This document shows, piece after piece, positions 57,860 through 64,000 of a DNA stretch of 64,000 bases (within the stretch, counting starts at the first letter, position 1; every line of letters starts with the position of its first letter). The notes beneath the pieces were generated by a model that did not search any database, was not told the origin of the DNA, and was given only the letters and a program-made list of their open reading frames with translations. The translations under genes and the position numbers were made by a program. The stretch comes from Paenibacillus sp. UNC451MF (lineage in GTDB: Bacteria; Bacillota; Bacilli; Paenibacillales; NBRC-103111), in NCBI RefSeq assembly GCF_000686845.1, contig NZ_JMLS01000009.1, positions 124,001 to 188,000 on the forward strand, written 5' to 3'.

Positions 57860-58735
57860 TTACTTGTATCGACGGATAAATTCCACCGCTTTGCGAATAT
57901 CCATCTCCGGCTGCTCTCCCACTTCACGCTCAATCGTCAAATAGCCTTTGTAGCCGATTGCCTGAAGGGCGGCAAAGTACGCGTCAAACGGTACCTTTCC
58001 TTCACCCAGCGGTACTTCCTTAAAAACTTCACCCGAGGTTACCATTTGCGCAATTTTGCCGTGATCCATTGGCTCAAAGCCAAGTGCGCCATACACTTCC
58101 CTCGGGTCTACTTCACGAAAACGGATACCGTCCTTAACATGAGTATGAACGATGTAGTCCTTTAACAAATGAACGCCTTGGACCGGATCGTCACCGGTTA
58201 CCATAACCATGTTCGCCGGGTCGAAGTTGACGGAAACGCCATTCGTGCTGAGAGAATCCAGAAAATGCTTCAAATGAGCGGCATGCTCAGGCCCTGTTTC
58301 GATAGCAAAGTAAGCGTTCATGCTCTTGGCGTATTGACCAAGCTCTTCGCAAGCGGATTGCATGCTGTGAAACACTTCGCTCTGCTCGTCCTCCGGTACG
58401 ATACCGATATGTGTGGTCACGATGTTCGTGCCAAGATCAAGCGCCAAATCGAGAATACGCTTGGACTTCTCCACTTTTGCCACGTTAGCTGTACCATCCT
58501 GGAACCCATGCCCGCCCAGATCTCCGCATAGGGCAGAGATTTCAAGACCCAGCGAAGCGATATAGTCTTTAAGCTCCCTCCGCGCTTCCGCAGATAAAGC
58601 AGCCGGGTCCATCTCTCCGCTCACCGCGTAGATTTGAACGCCATCGGCGCCAACCTCCTTCGCCTTCTTCAGCCCTTCGCGTACACCGATACCGAAGCTG
58701 TCGACGATGACGCCGATGCGATTCGACAATGTCAT
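57860..58735 (-). CDS. Sugar phosphate isomerase/epimerase (TIM barrel)
   Basis: A 291-aa xylose isomerase-like barrel with FAIETGPEHA, VSVNFDPANMVM, VHTHVKDGIRF and GYLTIEREVG as metal-site strands. Members near ABC sugar operons act on hexuloses, inososes or 3-keto sugars. GGGAGG precedes the ATG. It lies ~50 bases after the second permease gene and completes the operon binding protein-permease-permease-isomerase. Confidence 0.82.
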   Translation of the reverse strand: MTLSNRIGVIVDSFGIGVREGLKKAKEVGADGVQIYAVSGEMDPAALSAEARRELKDYIASLGLEISALCGDLGGHGFQDGTANVAKVEKSKRILDLALDLGTNIVTTHIGIVPEDEQSEVFHSMQSACEELGQYAKSMNAYFAIETGPEHAAHLKHFLDSLSTNGVSVNFDPANMVMVTGDDPVQGVHLLKDYIVHTHVKDGIRFREVDPREVYGALGFEPMDHGKIAQMVTSGEVFKEVPLGEGKVPFDAYFAALQAIGYKGYLTIEREVGEQPEMDIRKAVEFIRRYK

Positions 58736-58786
58736 TCTCCGTTCCTCCCTGCATGTTCGTTGAATTTATTTTCCTTCCATTCCATT

Positions 58787-59659
58787 TTAACCCTTAACCG
58801 CCCCTGCCGTCATGCCTTTCATGATCTGCTCTTGGAATAACAGGAACACGATGATCGTCGGCAGCACCGCAATGGACAAAGCAGCCATCGTCAGCTTGTA
58901 ATCCGTCGAATACCCTGTGGCAAACACCGAGAGACTTAGCGGCAGCGTTTTTAACGCTGGCTTACTAATAAATACAAGGGCAAAGGCAAAGTCATTCCAG
59001 AACCGCAAAAATGCCAGAATCGCTACAGTAGAAAGAGCGGGAATGCTGAGCGGCAGCATAATTCGGAAAAAGATGCCCCAATACCCCGTTCCGTCCATTA
59101 AAGCAGCTTCCTCAATTTCCTTTGGAACGGAGGTCAAATAAGCAGCGGTAACGAATATCGCAAGTGGCAGCTCGAATGCGGTATAAGGCAGGATAAGCGC
59201 GCCATAGCTATCGAGCAGCCCGATTTTTTTCATAATAATAAATAGCGGCACCAAGGTGCTATGAATCGGAATCAGCATCCCGAGCAGAAACAGTCCCATC
59301 ATCAGAGACTTCAACTTAAACTCGAATCGCGCCAACACATAAGCCGCAAGCGCCCCAAGCACCAAAGTCAGTACCAATGAAGCGATCGTAACAATAGTTG
59401 AATTAATAAGCGAAATGCCCATACCGGAAACTTCCCATGCGCGGCTGAAATTGTCCCAATGCCACTGCGCCGGCAAGGAAAAAGGAGCCGAGAAAAACTC
59501 CTCATTGGATTTGAACGCACTCATGAACAACCAAAATAACGGGTACAGCGTAACCAAAGCATAAAGCGTGAGCATGATGTTGATTGAGCCCCTCTTTACC
59601 TTTTGCCCGGTTTGACCCTGAGGGAAGGCGGTCGTCTTCACTGCATATCCTGGCTCCAT
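58787..59659 (-). CDS. Carbohydrate ABC transporter permease (MalG-like)
   Basis: A 290-aa, six-helix CUT1 permease with EAA loop KEIEEAALMDGTGYWGIFFRIMLPLSIPAL and the C-terminal QEQIMKGMTAGAVKG end typical of MalG-type subunits. The ATG at 59659 is six bases after GGGAGGG; the frame to 59674 is less likely. Nineteen bases separate it from the MalF-like gene upstream. Confidence 0.9.
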   Translation of the reverse strand: MEPGYAVKTTAFPQGQTGQKVKRGSINIMLTLYALVTLYPLFWLFMSAFKSNEEFFSAPFSLPAQWHWDNFSRAWEVSGMGISLINSTIVTIASLVLTLVLGALAAYVLARFEFKLKSLMMGLFLLGMLIPIHSTLVPLFIIMKKIGLLDSYGALILPYTAFELPLAIFVTAAYLTSVPKEIEEAALMDGTGYWGIFFRIMLPLSIPALSTVAILAFLRFWNDFAFALVFISKPALKTLPLSLSVFATGYSTDYKLTMAALSIAVLPTIIVFLLFQEQIMKGMTAGAVKG

Positions 59660-59678
59660 CGTATTCCCTCCCATTCGT

Positions 59679-60554
59679 TTATCTCACTTCCCGTTTCATT
59701 AAATATTGGCTTCCTACGATCAAGGCCATGCTCAAAATAATGATCGCCGTGGATACTGCGCTTCCGTAACCGTAACGGAACACGTTGAACGTGTTGTTGT
59801 ACATATATGAGGCCAGCAGCTCCGTTGAATGGGCAGGACCGCCGCCTGTCATGACATAGATCAAGTCAAATGCCTTCAAGCTGCCGGAAATACATAGAAC
59901 TACCGCGACCTTGATCGTATCCCAGATCATCGGCAGCGTAATGACGAACAGCTTGCGTACCGGACCAACACCGTCGATTTGCGAGGCATCGTCAATTTCC
60001 GGGGAAATGTTTTGCAGTGCCGCGATGAACATAATCATGTAAGGTCCGATAAAGTTCCAAATAATCGGCACCATAATCGCGTACATCGATATCTTCGGAT
60101 CGGAGAGCCACGCCTTTTTCCACGATGCTAGACCTAAATTTTCAAGCAAAAAATTAAGAATCCCGATTTGCGGATGATAGATGTAGCCCCAGATGATACC
60201 TACAACTACAGAAGAAAGCACCATAGGCATAAAAATGGAAGCTCGGATCATTCTTTGAAACAGTGTGCTTTTCATTAACAGGATCGCAAGCACCAATGCG
60301 ATAGGCACCTGGCCGAATACAGAAGCGGCTACGATCAGCATATTATTTTTGAAAGACTTCCAAAAAATCGGGTCCTTGATGACCTCGGCGTAATTATCGA
60401 GACCGATAAACTTCGCAGCGCCGATTCCTTTCCAGTCGAAAAAACCGTAGTATGCGGACCAAAACACCGGTATGATAACAAAAAATGCGTATAGCACAAA
60501 GGCCGGAAGAAGCGCAACCGTTATGAACCCCCGTATGCGTGCCGCTGATGTCAT
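59679..60554 (-). CDS. Carbohydrate ABC transporter permease (MalF-like)
   Basis: A 291-aa, six-helix CUT1 permease with opening block FVLYAFFVIIPVFWSAYYGFFDW and EAA loop PEIDDASQIDGVGPVRKLFVITLPMIWDTI. AGGAGGG precedes the ATG, and a GTTTCGC/GCGAAAC hairpin lies just upstream of that site. It is separated from its binding-protein gene by a 582-base region filled by two palindromic elements. Confidence 0.9.
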   Translation of the reverse strand: MTSAARIRGFITVALLPAFVLYAFFVIIPVFWSAYYGFFDWKGIGAAKFIGLDNYAEVIKDPIFWKSFKNNMLIVAASVFGQVPIALVLAILLMKSTLFQRMIRASIFMPMVLSSVVVGIIWGYIYHPQIGILNFLLENLGLASWKKAWLSDPKISMYAIMVPIIWNFIGPYMIMFIAALQNISPEIDDASQIDGVGPVRKLFVITLPMIWDTIKVAVVLCISGSLKAFDLIYVMTGGGPAHSTELLASYMYNNTFNVFRYGYGSAVSTAIIILSMALIVGSQYLMKREVR

Positions 60555-60569
60555 GACTTCCCTCCTAAA

Positions 60570-60818
60570 GTTTCGCGTAAGCGAAACAGTGTGTCGAAAA
60601 ACCTGTAAAGATGAAAAATTCTACAAGGTTCCTCGGTGAGGTATCTCCTTCCGGCCGCTGTTGTTATCAGGAAATTTTTAATCGATCCGCTCTTCAGCGG
60701 TTATTTCCTGATAACAAAGGCGGTCGCTATCGCTCCTGCAGGAGATACCCCACCTACTACCTTATATTTTCAAATAAATTAGGGTCTACCGCCAAGCCTA
60801 GTTTCGCATTAGCGAAAC
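60570..60818. repeat. Dispersed palindromic element, copy B
   Basis: Core CCGCTGTTG (60655-60663) and CAAAGGCGG (60715-60723). Inner arms TTATCAGGAAAT (60664-60675) and ATTTCCTGATAA (60703-60714) flank a loop with a CCGCTCTTCAGCGG mini-hairpin. Outer arms are GGTGAGGTATCTCC (60635-60648) and GGAGATACCCCACC (60741-60754). The block is bounded by two hairpins of the type GTTTCGC-N4-GCGAAAC, at 60570-60587 and 60801-60818. Confidence 0.8.
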
Positions 60819-60869
60819 TAACTCCATTAAAAATAAATTGAGTTTCTCGTGAGCGATACTCGGCAAACA

Positions 60870-61059
60870 GAGAAACCTAACCTCGAGAAATTGGGTAAAT
60901 ACGGAGGTGAGATATGCCTCGGAAGAGCGGAGCGTCCGCCTTTGTTATCAGGAAGTAACCTTATAAGATAAATTCAAAATTTCCTGATAACAACAGCGGC
61001 TGGAGGGGCATATCTCACCGGAGGAACACTAGCCAATTTGTCCCCACACTCGGTTTCTC
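60870..61059. repeat. Dispersed palindromic element, copy C (inverted)
   Basis: Opposite orientation to copies A and B. Core CCGCCTTTG (60937-60945) and CAACAGCGG (60991-60999). Inner arms are TTATCAGGAA and TTCCTGATAA. Outer arms GGTGAGATATGCC (60906-60918) and GGCATATCTCACC (61007-61019) are perfect. Distal arms GAGAAACC (60870-60877) and GGTTTCTC (61052-61059) are also perfect. Confidence 0.8.
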
Positions 61060-61136
61060 ACCAAGCTGATTCGCTCTAGCGAAACAAATGGCCCCGGCCT
61101 TTCGACAAGACTGGAGCCGCTTGCTGTCCTGCTAAT

Positions 61137-62477
61137 TTATTTGACTCCCAATGACTTAGCCTGTGACTCTTGAATCTTCTTCGCGATGTCCTCCGGCTTT
61201 CCGCCCATCAGCAGCTCCTGCAAGCCATTGTTCACCACGTCGCTCGCCGCAGAGCTCAGCACGCCATCATATACAGGTGTTCTTTTCACTTTTCCCAGCA
61301 ATTCATACACTTGTGCGAATAAAGAGGTCACTTTCGTCTTATCCAGCTCTACCTTATAGCTAACCAACTGATTGCTCTCCAGAGTTGTCTTTTGAGCAGC
61401 AGGGCCGGACAGAGCATAGATCAAATCATAGGCCGCTTCCTTGGCAGGACCGCTCGTTTTCTTGCTCATGCCAAGACCGGTTCCGACAACTCCGGACAAG
61501 GTGTTCGGGTCCCCCTTACCACCCGGTACAGAAGGAAGCAAGGTTACTGCCATATTATCCAAAGCTTCTTTGGACGCTCCTGCCGCAAGGTTCGTCAATG
61601 CCCAACCACCATCAATCATCATCGCCGCTTTGCCTTGAGCAAACATTTGCTCCATTTGCGTATTATCGATGCTATTGAAGCCCTCTTGGAACGCGCCTGC
61701 TTTGCTCAATTGCTGCAAGTAAGTCAACGCTTGGATGAATTCCGGATCGGTAAACTTTGCTCCTTTTTGATTGGCAGCATTCAAGAACCATTCCGAACCG
61801 GTTACACGATCAGCCAGGGAACTTAAAATGCTCGATTGTGCCAGCCAAGCCGCTTTATTGCCAAGGGCAATCGGTGTGACATTGTTCTTTTTGAACGTAT
61901 CCACGAGACTCATCATGTCATCCCATGTTTTTGGAGGCTTTACGCCATATTTATCGAAGATCGATTTGTTATAGTAAAGAATCGATGTAGGAGACAATCC
62001 CATAGGAGCGCTGTATGTTTTGCCATCGATAGTGAAGTCGTCGAAGGAGTTCGGCAGGAAACCATTTTTCCAATCCGGCTTGCTGTCAAGCAGCGAATTA
62101 ATCGGCTGGAGCAAATCGCCGCCTACAAACTCTTTCGTCATAACGCCAGGCCACATAACGAACAAGTCCGGCATTTCGTTTGCCGCAGCAACCGTTTTCA
62201 AACGCGCCTTATAGCCATCGGGTGGAATCCCCTGAATATCCAAATCCACATTAGGATGATCTTTCTTGTATTGCTCCATAATGGCCCTCATATTTTTGGC
62301 ACGAAGGTCGTCGCCGGTGTAGTTGTGCCATATAGAAAGCTTGACTTTGGCTTGCGCTTTATCTTTACTGCCGCTATCTCCAGCCGCTTTGCCGTCCGTA
62401 CTGCCGCTCGAATTACAGCCAGCCAGAATGCCTGTTGCCATAACAGCCGTTAATGCTATCGCCGCCGCTTTTTTCAT
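61137..62477 (-). CDS. Carbohydrate ABC transporter substrate-binding lipoprotein
   Basis: A 446-aa CUT1 binding protein. The signal peptide ends in lipobox LAGC (Cys20). Blocks typical of family-1 binding proteins are LSIWHNYTGDDLRAKNMRAIMEQYKKDHPNVDL, APMGLSPTSILYYNKSIFDKYGVKPPKTWDDMM and GKAAMMIDGGWALTNL. GGGAGGG lies nine bases before the ATG. It precedes the permease pair on the same strand, but 582 bases of structured non-coding DNA intervene. Confidence 0.9.
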   Translation of the reverse strand: MKKAAAIALTAVMATGILAGCNSSGSTDGKAAGDSGSKDKAQAKVKLSIWHNYTGDDLRAKNMRAIMEQYKKDHPNVDLDIQGIPPDGYKARLKTVAAANEMPDLFVMWPGVMTKEFVGGDLLQPINSLLDSKPDWKNGFLPNSFDDFTIDGKTYSAPMGLSPTSILYYNKSIFDKYGVKPPKTWDDMMSLVDTFKKNNVTPIALGNKAAWLAQSSILSSLADRVTGSEWFLNAANQKGAKFTDPEFIQALTYLQQLSKAGAFQEGFNSIDNTQMEQMFAQGKAAMMIDGGWALTNLAAGASKEALDNMAVTLLPSVPGGKGDPNTLSGVVGTGLGMSKKTSGPAKEAAYDLIYALSGPAAQKTTLESNQLVSYKVELDKTKVTSLFAQVYELLGKVKRTPVYDGVLSSAASDVVNNGLQELLMGGKPEDIAKKIQESQAKSLGVK

Positions 62478-62580
62478 ATTGTTGTACCCTCCCTGATTCT
62501 CTTCTCTTTACAGTTTTAAGTATAGGGGACAGCCTCGGTATGCAAAACGGGAGAGACTTCGGAGTGATGGGGGAATTTTT

Positions 62581-64000
62581 TCAGCCTTTTAGCAATTGGC
62601 GATAGTCCGTTGGGGTGTGTCCCGAATATTTCTTAAACTGCTGACCAAAGTATTTGATATCCTCATATCCTACACGATTGGCAATTTCACTGATTTTGGC
62701 CTGCGAGCCCTGCAGCCACTCGGCCGCTTGTCTCATCCGCTCCTGTGTTACGAACTCGATATAGTTCATTCCTGCCTCCCTCTTGAACACTTCACTGAAA
62801 TGGTTAGGGTTCAAATGGACGAATTGAGCTACCTGCTGGAGCGACAGGTTTTGATCCAGATTTGCTTTAATATAAGCAATCGATTTTTGAATATAGGAGA
62901 ACTTACCCTCTGCTAAAGAATCATGATAAGACAACATCATTACCGAAAGCAGACGGAATACATCCTCTTCGGGCTGGCCTGGCGATTCCCAGGTGAAGAT
63001 GTGGGGTGCCACCTGAGCATTGGCAGTCTGTGTCCGGCCTTGATCCTGATGGTCTGCTTTTTCCACGGCACCCGTACAAGCCCGATCCAGCCACCTGTGA
63101 CCGGATAACAAAATGGATTGTAAATAAGCCTGAAAAGAAGCGGCAGTTACGGAGCTATCCTCCATTTGCGATCGCACCTTCTGATTCACCCAGTGCCTCA
63201 GCTCCGTCGGATTGTTGCTCATTAGTATGGCGGAGAGCTCCGCTTCCTCCTTCTGGGAGCACACCGTCCTGCCTCCCTTGCGGTCTTTTACCTCTTGAAT
63301 CGAATACAGCCCTCTCACGCCCGCCAGTCCACGGAAGGAGAATACATGCTCTGCCTCGATATAAGACGATTTAAGCTCCGCATAATCGTTAACGGTGCAG
63401 CCCAGCGCCGCATAGACGCTGCACTTCAACGTCTGCTCAACCCGGAGCCGTGCCCTCTCCAGCATTTCACGATCTGCCATTCCTGGCGCAGCGGGCAGCA
63501 CAAGCACGATCCGATCCTTTTTGAGCAGAGTAACGGTCGGCAGCAGCTCGAACAGCATATTCTCCGCAGCGCCAAGCAACAGCCGAGCCATTGGGTTATC
63601 TCCCCAGCCCAAAGCAGATACCAGCATCACCTGCATCGGAGTTGTATCCTTTTGCGCCTGCTGCAAACCATTCTTGCAAAACCAGACAAGCAGCTGCTCA
63701 TGAACGGATTCCTGCTCAAGGCCTTGAGTAACCAAACGATCCAGTAATTGGCTGCGCAGTGCCGCCGTTTGGACCGTTTCCTGTTTGAGCGCTTCCCATT
63801 TCTCCAATATGCGCTGCTTCGCCTTCATAGCGGCCTTAATTATCTCATCGGGACGGCTTGTCTTGAGCAAATAATCCGTTACGCCTTCCCTCAATGCCTG
63901 CTGTGCGTAGGAAAAATCGTCGTATCCGGTTAGAATAACAATCTCCGTATCGGGAAGTATCCCCTTCACTTTACGCGCCAGCTCAATTCCGTCCATGCCG
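62581..64000 (-). CDS. AraC-type response regulator (YesN-like), 5' end cut
   Basis: Partial gene: the C-terminal 471+ residues are in the window and the N-terminus lies beyond 64000. It starts within the receiver domain (MDGIELARKVKGILPDTEIVILTGYDDFSYAQQALREGVTDYLLK), so the phosphorylated Asp is outside. A long linker domain (~90-360) is followed by the AraC helix-turn-helix pair (SLQQVAQFVHLNPNHFSEVFKREAGMNY; KISEIANRVGYEDIKYFGQQFKKYSGHTPTDYR). YesN-type regulators pair with a YesM-like kinase, probably encoded next, and activate the adjacent sugar ABC operon. Confidence 0.9.
   Translation of the reverse strand, partial: GMDGIELARKVKGILPDTEIVILTGYDDFSYAQQALREGVTDYLLKTSRPDEIIKAAMKAKQRILEKWEALKQETVQTAALRSQLLDRLVTQGLEQESVHEQLLVWFCKNGLQQAQKDTTPMQVMLVSALGWGDNPMARLLLGAAENMLFELLPTVTLLKKDRIVLVLPAAPGMADREMLERARLRVEQTLKCSVYAALGCTVNDYAELKSSYIEAEHVFSFRGLAGVRGLYSIQEVKDRKGGRTVCSQKEEAELSAILMSNNPTELRHWVNQKVRSQMEDSSVTAASFQAYLQSILLSGHRWLDRACTGAVEKADHQDQGRTQTANAQVAPHIFTWESPGQPEEDVFRLLSVMMLSYHDSLAEGKFSYIQKSIAYIKANLDQNLSLQQVAQFVHLNPNHFSEVFKREAGMNYIEFVTQERMRQAAEWLQGSQAKISEIANRVGYEDIKYFGQQFKKYSGHTPTDYRQLLKG

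Noticed and set aside
60570-61059. Clustered palindromes at 60.6-61.0 kb as a CRISPR array or attachment site
   Set aside because: Only two copies in opposite orientation, long arms and no regular spacers; no cas or integrase genes nearby.

Overview
The window looks like the chromosome of a spore-forming, low-to-mid GC Firmicute close to Paenibacillus. The evidence is strong AGGAGG ribosome binding sites, a tricistronic gerA-type germinant receptor, the sporulation proteins YunB and LytH, S-layer-homology and collagen-like surface proteins, and many sugar ABC importers each with its own AraC- or LacI-type regulator. Nearly all genes lie on the minus strand. No rRNA, tRNA, CRISPR array, prophage or transposase gene is visible.

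Layout. 1-10.8 kb is housekeeping and sporulation: yutD-like, lipA, the nickel-pincer cofactor genes larB and larC (larC is split into two convergent genes), lytH, a Nudix hydrolase, yunB and a gerA operon. 10.8-26.5 kb looks like a pectin/galactan-type island: a hydrolase/esterase, a TIM-barrel isomerase, a PL2-like lyase, three orphan sugar-binding lipoproteins, two AraC regulators and a GH42 beta-galactosidase. 26.5-29.2 kb holds a thioredoxin-like/GerMN-like protein, an SDR oxidoreductase and a TetR regulator with four matching operators.

29.3-44.0 kb is the most interesting region. A run of codirectional genes encodes an Fbp/Afu-type ABC importer with three tandem binding proteins, a TIM-barrel isomerase, MgtC, a HAD phosphatase and an inositol-monophosphatase-family enzyme. 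Next to it are two PTP-like phytase homologues without signal peptides, a formylglycine-type sulfatase/phosphodiesterase and a LacI regulator. Two near-identical promoters, each with a tandem operator, drive lacI and the sulfatase. I propose an import-then-dephosphorylate system for inositol phosphates or a related phosphorylated cyclitol or sugar; the substrate is inference.

44-64 kb holds small membrane/orphan proteins, a lactonase, a polysaccharide deacetylase, a GmhB-like phosphatase, a collagen-like/SLH surface pair, a LacI-controlled five-gene sugar uptake operon, and a second sugar ABC operon headed by a response regulator that is cut by the window edge.

Outside genes, the clearest unexplained structure is a family of three long imperfect palindromes (26.5, 60.6 and 60.9 kb). 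They share a conserved CCGCTGTTG / CAAAGGCGG core, while their arms differ in sequence and stay complementary. One copy sits between two copies of a duplicated terminator hairpin. The other two lie between a binding-protein gene and its permease genes.

Start codons were re-chosen by ribosome binding site, so several genes here are shorter than the longest open frame.
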